Positions 8,299 to 15,612 of a stretch of 22,252 nucleotides of DNA are shown in pieces. Made by a program: the position numbers and the translations under genes. Each line of letters opens with the position of its first letter. Within the stretch, counting starts at the first letter, position 1. The notes under the pieces are model-generated. The model ran no database searches, was not told the DNA's origin, and saw nothing but the letters and a program-made list of their open reading frames with translations. The stretch lies in NCBI GenBank assembly GCA_934643435.1, contig CAKUCJ010000002.1, forward strand, positions 1 to 22,252, in the 5' to 3' direction. The DNA is from an uncultured Collinsella sp. (GTDB lineage Bacteria; Actinomycetota; Coriobacteriia; Coriobacteriales; Coriobacteriaceae).

Positions 8299-11200
8299 AT
8301 GGAAAACATCTTTTGTGCGGAAGCGCTCAATGGAATGGTCCAGGTCAATCCGCTCGCCGAGCTGCCCGCCTCCCAAGCGGGCATTGCGATGCGGCCGAGC
8401 GGTGAGCCCTCGGGCGCAAGCGCCGATCTTTGGTTTATCGACACCGCTTCTGAGTCAAACGCCAGCTGCGCCACGGGCACATCCGCTCCTGGCGCCAAGC
8501 TCGCCGTCAAGGTCATGCGCCATGGCTGTGCCGCCTCCCATAACGAGGCGCTCGAATCCAACGAGGGCTATAAATCTGACTGGTACAAGCTGCGCCAGGA
8601 GTACGAGACGCTTCGCAGCATGGACGGAGCCCAGGGGCACGCGCCCGTCGCCTATGCCCTGGGTTGGCGCATTAAAAAGACGCCCCGCGGCGAGGTGCGC
8701 TACCCCGCCCTTGCTATGGAATATGTCGAGGGCGTCGATATTGTCGAGCTGCGCGAGATCATAAGCGACGAGCGCGGCGAGGTTACCGCCGCCGATGTCC
8801 TCGATACAGCACGCTCCATTGTCACGGCCCTGCTTTGCTGCACGGTCGTTTCGCGCGAGGACGCCCGCTATCTCACCACTGTCTCACACCGCGATCTTTC
8901 GTCCCATAACCTGCGCTTTATACTGGACAAGGACGGGCAACGCATCGAGCGCGTCATGCTCATCGACTTTGGGCAGAGCGTCCAAAACGACGACCCCGAC
9001 GTGACGGCGGCCAATGGCAGCGAACGTCTGAGCACGCCCTTTATCGGAGCGCCCGAAATATTCGACCAGCGCCAAAGCGAGGCACGCCAATGGCGCAACA
9101 CAAGCCACGCCGATTGTTACTCCATCGGCTGCCTTTTGTATTACCTTCGCTGCGGAGTATGGCCGCACGAGGCCCAAATTCGGAGCATCTGCGCGAAGAG
9201 CTCGAGCGGCTTAAACGCCGTCGAGCTGCAGGAGCTCTTTGAACTCAAAAACAACGGGGCCATCCATCTCGACGGTACCCATTGTGTCGATGACGATGAC
9301 CGCACCCTCGACGAACTCATTGCCCGCTGCACCGAGCCGGGCATCGGCAAAATCGGAGGCCGCTTTGATGTCATTCGCTTGGCCGAGCGCCTGGGGATCG
9401 ACGAGAACGGCAAGTCGCTGACGAACGACGCGCCAGAGGCTACCTCGCCCGCCGAGGAGAGCACTCCCCACTCCAAAAGCCCCTTCCACAAGAAGCGCTT
9501 GGCGACCATTGCCTCCTGCCTCTGCGCGGTTGCAGCGGTGGCCGCCATCGCTTTGGCCATTGCGTTTGCAACGGGAGCTCTCGGCACATCGCAAGAAAAC
9601 GACCAGCTCGTCCTCTATCCCACCACGGCGCTCTCCGCAGGCCAGCTGCGCGAAAGCGTCGAACTGGTCCAGGCGCGTCTGGATGTTGCCGGCCTGGGCA
9701 AAGCCTCGACCATCGAAAGCATGGACGGCATCTGCGTCGACTTTTCCGCCGGCGCCTTCGATGTTCCCGACGAGCCTGACGGGAGCGATAGCGATAGCGA
9801 TTCGTCCCAAGCATCCTCATCGTCCGAATCGAGCGACACGGCGCGCGTATCCCGCAGCAAGGCAGCGCAATTGCTTTCCCGCCCGCTCGAGCTCTACCTT
9901 GCCTGCATCGATTCGAAGGGCACCGGCTTCACATCCTACGAGCATATCTACCGAACGGAAATCAAAGACGTCACGGTCAAAACGGGCAAGGTCGAAGGCC
10001 TGGAGCCCTTAACCCCCGACGATCCCGATCGCTATGTCTATCTTGAGCTCACCCTGACCGACAGCGCGAACAAGCGGCTCAAAGAGAGCTGTGGCGATTG
10101 GCTCGACCAAGGTGAGCTCGCCTTCGACATTGGCGGGTATTCGTGGAACACGGTCTCGACCGTGTCGCTCGGCAAGGGTCGTTACGCCTTTACGGCAAAT
10201 AATCTCGCACCATCCCAGAATCTCTGCAAGGTTCTTGCCGAAGCGCTGCGCTCCGAAAGCTATCGCACGAGCTTCCGCGACAAGCTGGTGCCGCAGGCGA
10301 CCTGGATCGATGCTGATTTTACGGGTGACAACCAGGTCAAGCAGAGCACCCTCGAGGACAGCGGCACCCTTGCTTCCTTTGCGAGTTACGACGATCTTTC
10401 CCGCGGAGAGCGCGTCGATGCCCTTGAGGCCCTCGCAGCACGCCTGGATACCTTCGGCATCCCCTATGCGCTCGGCGACCCCAGTGACGGCAAAGGCATT
10501 GTCGCTCAAATCCAGGGGCTCGACCTGGGAGAAGCAGCGGCATGCCTAATCTGCGCCAATTCCTATATCGAAGTCTCCTGCGGTTTGCAGAAACGCGTGC
10601 TTGGATCGCCCACCGTCAAAGCCGTCAGCACTTCGACGGGAACAAAAGCGGTGCAGGTGGGCGACAGCAGTACGAACGGTGATGCGAACATGAGCGCAGT
10701 GACGCAGGTCGCAACCGATGCTGGCGGCGCCTGGGTCTACCTCAGCGTAGGGAGCGCTCCCATCATGCGCACATGGGTGAGCGCCGCATCGACGCAGCTC
10801 ACCTTCGAAATTTCGTGCGCCACGGGCAAACCGCTCGATACCTCAAACGAATATCTGGCAGACCTAGTAGCCGCTGTTGCCGCTACCGACCTGCCCTTCA
10901 TGCACGTCGGCTATTGCGGTCGTAGGGACCTCGCTCTCTCGAGCGCCCCGGGGTCGCTCGAGGCCGAAGTCGATGAGGCGCGCGACGCCATCAAGGCCGC
11001 GTTCCCCTCGGCCACGGTTGGCACGAACCCCAATGACGATACGGAACTCTTGGTATCCCTCGACCTTACCGTCGACGATACCTTTGCGCAGGAGGCCATC
11101 GATACCGTCGAGGCGCTCTACAACGCTATGGATTTTGACAGCACGCCGTTTGACCAGGTGACGTTCTATCTTGCCGATGAGCGCGGAGATGAGCGAGGCC

Positions 11201-11373
11201 GTATTTGGTTCTTGCGCTGCGATGGAGCGGGCGAGCAGAGCGGCCATGTCACGGTAAATGGATCGATCCGCGGGGGCCGCTTCGAAGAACAGCGCCAGCG
11301 CGTGATCAACGCCGCCGAGGCAAATTCCTTCTTCCAGGAGCACACGGACGATCTGTCCTCTTGGCTGCTCTAG
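8299..11373 (+). CDS. Membrane Ser/Thr kinase with large SecD-like extracytoplasmic region
   Basis: A 1024-residue protein. The N-terminal kinase has K71 (LAVKVM), HRDLSSHN (H197, D199), DFG (223-225) and APE (251-253), and looks active. A single TM helix follows at ~401-428, then ~595 residues outside. The segment from ~438 (LSAGQLRESVELVQARLDVAGLG) followed by a ligand-like strand pattern resembles the SecD first periplasmic (P1) domain; a Ser/Asp/Glu low-complexity insert lies at ~491-518, and a second related-looking segment begins near 700. GAGGGGG 5 nt upstream supports the ATG at 8299 over one at 8248. Single-pass kinases with an outer sensor are the classic PknB-type layout, but the sensor here is not PASTA. 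It sits at the centre of the mirrored locus and its stop is 3 bp from that of the convergent transglutaminase gene. Likely the envelope-sensing input (inference). Confidence 0.85.
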   Translation: MENIFCAEALNGMVQVNPLAELPASQAGIAMRPSGEPSGASADLWFIDTASESNASCATGTSAPGAKLAVKVMRHGCAASHNEALESNEGYKSDWYKLRQEYETLRSMDGAQGHAPVAYALGWRIKKTPRGEVRYPALAMEYVEGVDIVELREIISDERGEVTAADVLDTARSIVTALLCCTVVSREDARYLTTVSHRDLSSHNLRFILDKDGQRIERVMLIDFGQSVQNDDPDVTAANGSERLSTPFIGAPEIFDQRQSEARQWRNTSHADCYSIGCLLYYLRCGVWPHEAQIRSICAKSSSGLNAVELQELFELKNNGAIHLDGTHCVDDDDRTLDELIARCTEPGIGKIGGRFDVIRLAERLGIDENGKSLTNDAPEATSPAEESTPHSKSPFHKKRLATIASCLCAVAAVAAIALAIAFATGALGTSQENDQLVLYPTTALSAGQLRESVELVQARLDVAGLGKASTIESMDGICVDFSAGAFDVPDEPDGSDSDSDSSQASSSSESSDTARVSRSKAAQLLSRPLELYLACIDSKGTGFTSYEHIYRTEIKDVTVKTGKVEGLEPLTPDDPDRYVYLELTLTDSANKRLKESCGDWLDQGELAFDIGGYSWNTVSTVSLGKGRYAFTANNLAPSQNLCKVLAEALRSESYRTSFRDKLVPQATWIDADFTGDNQVKQSTLEDSGTLASFASYDDLSRGERVDALEALAARLDTFGIPYALGDPSDGKGIVAQIQGLDLGEAAACLICANSYIEVSCGLQKRVLGSPTVKAVSTSTGTKAVQVGDSSTNGDANMSAVTQVATDAGGAWVYLSVGSAPIMRTWVSAASTQLTFEISCATGKPLDTSNEYLADLVAAVAATDLPFMHVGYCGRRDLALSSAPGSLEAEVDEARDAIKAAFPSATVGTNPNDDTELLVSLDLTVDDTFAQEAIDTVEALYNAMDFDSTPFDQVTFYLADERGDERGRIWFLRCDGAGEQSGHVTVNGSIRGGRFEEQRQRVINAAEANSFFQEHTDDLSSWLL

Positions 11374-11376
11374 CCC

Positions 11377-12408
11377 CTAGCTGGCAGCGCCCAACTTCCG
11401 GCGGGCTTTAAGCGCATCAATACGAATCACGCGGCGTGTGCGGTCGGTACAGCACTCGACACCGCAGGCAAAGGTCGACGTCAGACGATCGCACACCGCC
11501 GAGTGTGCCGCATCGAAACTCTTCTCATCCGGAAACTTGGGGAGCTGGATCTCGATTCCGCGCTGGGGAAATCCCGCACCGCGCGCGATGGGGACGGCGT
11601 CGTCAACGGTTGCCACAAATCGCCCCGTGAGCCCGTAAAAACCCAGGTCACGCTGGGCAACCGGAACCCATTGCCCCGACGAGCGCTCGGTAGCGTAGTT
11701 GTATGCCGCCTCGCTCATGCCAAAAGCACTGTGCATGGGCAGCATTCCGTCCCGCCCATCGCGTGTGGGGTCGATGATGTACCATGCCGGGCGACCGCGC
11801 TCCCCCAGGTTCACGACGCACCAGGCATGCCCCGTTGGATCGCTCGCGAGGCGGCGACCCCAAGCATAGACGCAGTCGATACCAGCACGGTCTAGCAGAT
11901 ACTTAAAGCCTTTTGCCCACCCCTCACACACGGCACGGTGTTTAAGCAGCGGACCGTCCGCCGAATGCGAATACGGGCGACCGTTCTGGAATCGGTACCG
12001 TGCAAGATAGGCATCGTGGATTGCCAAAACACGGTCGAACGCCGATGCTCCCGCCGGCGCTGCCTGGAGAAGCGGCTCAGCGGCACGCTCCATCTTGGCG
12101 AGATTTGTATAGAGCCGCGTGACCGACTGTTTGTATCCCTTGGCGTAATTTGGCACAAGCAGAACTTTTTCACCATGGCGGCAGTAGTGCACACCGCCCA
12201 GGAGATGGATGAGCTCGGGACAGTCGCAGCGCATAAGCTCTACCAGCGCCTTGACCGTATCCATGCCCGCGTGCGCCGAAACCTCGCAGCCCCTCTGTCC
12301 ATTGAGCACGCACTCGAGCAGCGTATCGTATGCGCGCTGAGCTTCGGGGCCCAGACGCGCCCTGTTAAACATGCCCTCGGGTCGCACGTTTCCCTTCGAA
12401 TCGATCAT
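11377..12408 (-). CDS. Transglutaminase-like (papain-fold) protein
   Basis: A 343-residue protein with a transglutaminase-core-like triad: C161 (AVCEGWAKGFKYLL), H194 (TGHAWCVV) and D213 (YIIDPTRDG). Proteins with this core are peptidases, transglutaminases or cyclising enzymes. No signal peptide or TM helix is visible, so it is probably cytosolic, unlike many surface relatives. The start at 12408 is preferred because GGGGG lies 5 nt upstream and it keeps the gene clear of its own promoter; the ORF stays open far upstream, but that part is antisense to the small acidic protein gene. Several Cys-rich spots (residues 61-63, and CGVECC near the C-terminus) are unusual. It carries its own copy of the shared promoter, tying it to the locus. 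Substrate unknown. Confidence 0.8.
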   Translation of the reverse strand: MIDSKGNVRPEGMFNRARLGPEAQRAYDTLLECVLNGQRGCEVSAHAGMDTVKALVELMRCDCPELIHLLGGVHYCRHGEKVLLVPNYAKGYKQSVTRLYTNLAKMERAAEPLLQAAPAGASAFDRVLAIHDAYLARYRFQNGRPYSHSADGPLLKHRAVCEGWAKGFKYLLDRAGIDCVYAWGRRLASDPTGHAWCVVNLGERGRPAWYIIDPTRDGRDGMLPMHSAFGMSEAAYNYATERSSGQWVPVAQRDLGFYGLTGRFVATVDDAVPIARGAGFPQRGIEIQLPKFPDEKSFDAAHSAVCDRLTSTFACGVECCTDRTRRVIRIDALKARRKLGAAS

Positions 12409-12438
12409 ACAAGCCCCCAATCTGGTCTGTTTTCCCAG

Positions 12439-12486
12439 ATTGTGGACTCGCAAGGCCGCAGCAAGATCCCCGACGTTCAGCTGAAA
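12439..12486 (-). promoter_or_regulatory. Palindrome + -10 of the transglutaminase-like gene
   Basis: GTTCAGCTGAAA (12475-12486; 11 of 12), 30 bp, then CACAAT (12439-12444) on the minus strand, with 30 bp to the ATG. The outer edge overlaps a REP-like hairpin by 3 bp, which may explain the changed last base. Confidence 0.62.
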
Positions 12487-12522
12487 CCACCACAAAGGGG
12501 ACAGGCACCTTTGTGGTGGTTT
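12484..12522. repeat. REP-like hairpin, copy 1
   Basis: A perfect 15-bp inverted repeat, AAACCACCACAAAGG (12484-12498) with CCTTTGTGGTGGTTT (12508-12522), and loop GGACAGGCA. The same hairpin occurs in inverted orientation at 18259-18295. It lies between two operators in a divergent intergenic region. No transposase is nearby. Confidence 0.85.
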
Positions 12523-12573
12523 AAGGGCGGAATCATCGTAGGTTGAGCATAAGTCAGCGAAAACGCCCCTCGT

Positions 12574-12621
12574 GTTCAGCTGAACGATGGCCCCGATAGC
12601 GTGCGAGCGTCTGCCTAGCAT
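12574..12621 (+). promoter_or_regulatory. Palindrome + -10 of the small acidic/membrane protein operon B
   Basis: A perfect GTTCAGCTGAAC (12574-12585), 30 bp, TAGCAT (12616-12621), then 33 bp to the ATG at 12655. Geometry matches the left copy exactly. The stretch before the ribosome site is also similar in the two copies (ATTCCCaACC / ATTCCCgACC). Confidence 0.72.
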
Positions 12622-12654
12622 GTGCCCAACATTCCCGACCAAAAGGAGGAGCAC

Positions 12655-13224
12655 ATGGGCACAAGTTGGATTGCGAACATCATCGCCGCGCTCGACCAAG
12701 GCTGCGTGGCACGGACACCGAGCGCAAACGGTGTCGAGGGAGACATCGATCTCGATCTCGACGAGGGTCGCCGCGAGTTTTGCGCCGAGGTCGACTATAT
12801 CGATCACCTCGCAACCCTGCGCGTCGCGCCGGAGATCATCGACGGCGAGAAACAGGTTGACGTGCGCGTTGACTGCCCGATTGAAGAGGACATGGTCAAG
12901 GTCTGCCAGGAGGCGCTTCGAATCGAAGGCCACGGGCTTGAGGGACTGGAGGTCGACGTGCACGTCAGCCGTGTCGCAGACGGTCTCTGCACGCTCACGG
13001 CAGCATATGGGTGCGCGGTGGGCGCTGCCGAGTTCGTCGCTGCCGTGCGTCGCGTCATCATGACGGCGGGCATCGTGCTTGCCGAGATGGACGAGCTGTG
13101 GGATCCGTTCGAGCACATGGACCGTATGAAGGACGATGATCTGTCCGCCGTCCTGTTGTTCGATGACGATTTGTCTGTGCCTGCCGATGCCAAGGAAGGC
13201 GATCGCAATGAATCCCACGTCTAG
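12655..13224 (+). CDS. Small acidic protein of unknown function (copy B)
   Basis: A 189-residue paralogue of the protein at 7513-8109, keeping WIAN, ALDQ, EFCAEVDYIDHLATLR and LAEMDELWDPFE. The C-terminus is acidic but shorter and not alignable by eye. AAAAGGAGG 5 nt before the ATG at 12655 sets the start; the ATG at 12622 would start right at the -10 box. It overlaps the membrane-protein gene by 17 bp, as in copy A. Function unknown; probably a cytosolic partner of the membrane protein that follows (inference). Confidence 0.83.
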   Translation: MGTSWIANIIAALDQGCVARTPSANGVEGDIDLDLDEGRREFCAEVDYIDHLATLRVAPEIIDGEKQVDVRVDCPIEEDMVKVCQEALRIEGHGLEGLEVDVHVSRVADGLCTLTAAYGCAVGAAEFVAAVRRVIMTAGIVLAEMDELWDPFEHMDRMKDDDLSAVLLFDDDLSVPADAKEGDRNESHV

Positions 13225-14362
13225 CCTGCTTGTATCTTGCCCCAAGAAGCCCCGCGAGAGCGCCGCTTCTGGCCGCGTGCTCGTCACCGGTTGGCTCTAT
13301 GCAGCCGCCGTTGTCCTCTTTGCCTCCGACATCGCGCGCCTTGTGCTCCATCTGGGTAGCGGCTGGTGTGGCAACATCCGCGCGCATCCCGATGACGGCA
13401 CCTTTGGGATCCTGGTGTTTGTGGGGCTCTCTTACCTTGCCTTTCAGCTGGTGGGCACGCTGTTTCCCACAATCGAATGGGATGAAGAAAGCGGAACGCT
13501 CCGCCGTCCAAACAACACGCAATGGTTTGCGCTCGCAGGCCTCGTGACCGTCATTCCGCTCAAGTCGTTTTCGCTGGCGGAGCCCCTGGACGTGGCAATC
13601 GCCGGCCTTATGGCGGTTCAAGGCGTCGCCGACGCGCTCTTGCTGCGCGATGTTCGCCAGGTTCTCCCGAGCGACAAGCGCCCTGCCGTGATACTTCGCG
13701 CCATGTTGGTACTCGTAGTGCTCTCGGGCATCACGTTCTTTCTCAACGGACGGATCGCGCTCTTTGTGCTGCGCGTGGACGCGGCTGTTCTGGCTCCCAT
13801 GGCTGCGGGCCTTGCTGCCGAGGTGTTTGACCTGGAGGATGCCGGCTCCCTCGAGGAAGATGGATGCGACGGGGTTGACGATGAGGCCGATCTGCGTCAT
13901 GCGACCCATTGGTGCTTTGCACTGGTGACCCTGGTTCTTGCCGAGCGGCTGATTGGATTCGGTGATGATGCGGCTCCCATGACCCACGTCCTCATCGCGG
14001 GTGCCACCTATGTGGCTATGGGGCACGCGACCGGAGCCATGCGTGCTCGCGCCCTTGTCGCTGCGCTTATCTATCCCTTCCTGACCTACGCCGGCATCAG
14101 CAGCGCCTACGTGACGGTCCTCACCTGTGCGGCCGTCGTGCTCATGCTGCTATCGCTGCTCCCAGCCGATCGCACCGCCGAGGGGCTCATCGCGCATCTC
14201 GGCGCACTCGTGGTGGCGATCTGGTTCCTGAGCGGCCTCGAGCTGATTCCGGCCGCCATCGAGGTCATGGGGCCGTTCTTCCTCGTCCTTACCTATATCT
14301 GGCAGCGCTATGAGACGCATGCACGGGAAAAGGTGCGGCATATTCGCTTCCATATTCGGTAA
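13208..14362 (+). CDS. Polytopic membrane protein (copy B)
   Basis: A 384-residue paralogue of the membrane protein at 6411-7529. Both begin with a short polar N-terminus and GxxLxxGWxYAxxVVLFAxDIA, keep a loop with LLLRDVRQ and KRPAVILRAML, and end with a helix leading into TYIWQR and a basic tail (VRHIRFHIR). Roughly 10-12 TM helices by eye. An acidic loop (residues ~215-230) interrupts the middle. Start at 13208 gives the 17-bp overlap with the upstream gene seen in copy A. Family not recognised; sensor, anchor or transporter are all possible. Confidence 0.82.
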   Translation: MNPTSSLLVSCPKKPRESAASGRVLVTGWLYAAAVVLFASDIARLVLHLGSGWCGNIRAHPDDGTFGILVFVGLSYLAFQLVGTLFPTIEWDEESGTLRRPNNTQWFALAGLVTVIPLKSFSLAEPLDVAIAGLMAVQGVADALLLRDVRQVLPSDKRPAVILRAMLVLVVLSGITFFLNGRIALFVLRVDAAVLAPMAAGLAAEVFDLEDAGSLEEDGCDGVDDEADLRHATHWCFALVTLVLAERLIGFGDDAAPMTHVLIAGATYVAMGHATGAMRARALVAALIYPFLTYAGISSAYVTVLTCAAVVLMLLSLLPADRTAEGLIAHLGALVVAIWFLSGLELIPAAIEVMGPFFLVLTYIWQRYETHAREKVRHIRFHIR

Positions 14363-14382
14363 GTACCGTATCCGATGCGTTT

Positions 14383-14416
14383 CGGCCGGCAGCACCGCGC
14401 GTGCTGCCGGCCGTTT
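14383..14416 (+). terminator. Strong hairpin terminator after the membrane-protein gene
   Basis: A 13-bp perfect stem, CGGCCGGCAGCAC (14383-14395) with GTGCTGCCGGCCG (14401-14413), a 5-nt loop, then TTT. It begins 20 bp after the stop of the operon and lies between it and the convergent FHA remnant. Confidence 0.8.
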
Positions 14417-14428
14417 GCCGTTATGGGC

Positions 14429-14678
14429 TTAAGCTGCCGAGAGCAGCAGGAAGAGGTTGCGTTCGCATCCCCTCAGGCAGAGGTGCGAGCCCGGCTCGAT
14501 GCCGACGACCTCGTCGCTTTCGATGAGCTCGCCGTCGAGACAGGCGCCGTTGCGGTTTCGGATCTCGAGCTGCCAGGTGCGGCGCTCATCGTTCCAGCTC
14601 ATCCCGTGCATGCGCGTAGAGATCACCCGCGTCGCCGTGGTCGAGCAGGAGCAGGCTCGCCCCGCGTGCCGCACCCTC
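14429..14678 (-). pseudogene. Remnant of the mirror-copy FHA gene (5'-truncated, large internal deletion, frameshift)
   Basis: Two separate pieces of the FHA protein at 4600-6372 survive here. Piece one (about 14678-14595) reads ARGASLLLLDHG, then DLYAHARDEL, matching residues 116-149 of the intact protein. Piece two (14602-14429, another frame) reads SWNDERRTWQLEI, NRNGACLDGELIES and CLRGCERNLFLLL, matching residues 535-590, and ends in TAA. The ~385 residues between are gone, with the frame changing at the junction, and the first ~112 residues are missing. A palindrome sits immediately upstream, with an in-frame TGA inside it. The remnant's orientation is what the mirror layout predicts. 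No functional product is expected, although a short FHA-tail peptide cannot be excluded. Confidence 0.88.
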
Positions 14679-14679
14679 C

Positions 14680-14727
14680 GTTCAGCTGAACGGTCAAGGA
14701 GGTGGCCCGCGGGCGGCCCCCCATAAT
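14680..14727 (+). promoter_or_regulatory. Palindrome + -10 of the vWA-PP2C-kinase operon B
   Basis: A perfect GTTCAGCTGAAC (14680-14691), 30 bp, CATAAT (14722-14727), then 51 bp to the vWA ATG. The leader shares CATAATGCA, GGCCAA and AAGAGA..AAAGGAACC blocks with the left copy. A possible 7-bp hairpin, GGCCCCC with GGGGGCC, flanks the -10 and early leader. Confidence 0.75.
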
Positions 14728-14778
14728 GCATGCCAGCAAGGGGGCCAAAGGAGGTGCCCCTAAGAGAAAGGAACCGTC

Positions 14779-15597
14779 ATGAACAGCAGCTCAGATACGT
14801 ATACCTGGGGTGATGGCGCCGAGACGCAGGTGGTTTCCCCCGACTGGACGGCATTCCGCGCGCACCGCGGCGTCATCCTCGTCACCGATCGCTCGTCCTC
14901 GGTCCACAAGGTGATGGATGCCATCAACAAGGGCATGACCGAGCTGTCCGGCTACATCGCCGGCGACCCGGCTTCGAGTGCCGTCGACATCGCGCTCGTC
15001 TCCTTCGGTACCGACGTCACCGTCCACAACCTTCGTAACGGCGGCACGGTCGACAGCTCGGACTTTGAAGGCAACGTCGATGACGCCTTTGTCCCGGCAA
15101 AGGACTTCCCCCGCGACCTCAAGCTCGAGGCCCATGGCCTCACCAGCCTCAACGACGCCCTCGTCACCGCCTGCGAGCTTGAGCGCGCCTATGCACATCA
15201 CATCGCTAAGAAAACCCGCAAGCCTCCGCTCAAATCACTCGTGATCCTGCTCACCGACGGCAAAGACGAGCCGGGAGGCGACGTCTCGGAGGCCGCGCGC
15301 TGCGTCGGCAAGCTCGTGGAAGAAGAGAAGATCCACTTCCTTCCCTTTGGCTACGGTAACTACTCCGAGGATCAATTTGCCGAGCTCTGCCGAGCTAACG
15401 GCACGTGGTTCAAGATCGCCGATGCGAACGGCGATGCGATCACGCAGGCCTACAAGCTCATTGGTGCCAGCGTGCGCGCCGTGTCGCACCTGGGTGCCGA
15501 CGACACCGAGCGCCTGTGCTTCGAGAACAACGTCCGCGCCTCCTCCCACATCAAGGCCTGCAGCCTCGAGGAATTCCTCAACAACAGCAACGTCTAA
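14779..15597 (+). CDS. vWA-domain protein, TerY-like (copy B)
   Basis: A 272-residue vWA protein with a full MIDAS: DRSSS (D37, S39, S41), Thr in GLTSLNDAL and Asp in LLTDGKDEPGG. It is largely the same as the left copy through the whole domain, including SFGTDVTVHNLRNGG. The N-terminal extension is shorter and carries AETQVVSPD (T16) in place of the left copy's duplicated INQT segment. AAAGGA 7 nt before the ATG supports the start. First gene of the operon; PP2C follows after 15 bp. Likely a cytosolic metal-dependent scaffold and a phosphorylation target of the linked kinase (inference). Confidence 0.91.
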   Translation: MNSSSDTYTWGDGAETQVVSPDWTAFRAHRGVILVTDRSSSVHKVMDAINKGMTELSGYIAGDPASSAVDIALVSFGTDVTVHNLRNGGTVDSSDFEGNVDDAFVPAKDFPRDLKLEAHGLTSLNDALVTACELERAYAHHIAKKTRKPPLKSLVILLTDGKDEPGGDVSEAARCVGKLVEEEKIHFLPFGYGNYSEDQFAELCRANGTWFKIADANGDAITQAYKLIGASVRAVSHLGADDTERLCFENNVRASSHIKACSLEEFLNNSNV

Positions 15598-15612
15598 AAT
15601 AAGGAGACCATC

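Noticed and set aside
12409..13287. N-terminal extension of the transglutaminase-like frame
   Set aside because: It is antisense to the small acidic protein gene and crosses two operators; the ATG at 12408 has its own ribosome site.
14602..14731. Frame upstream of the FHA tail in the 14429-14731 reading (RVISTR region) as part of the FHA fold
   Set aside because: In the alternative frame the same DNA clearly encodes the LLLLDHG...DLYAHA segment, so the apparent ISTR similarity to ISRQ is coincidental.
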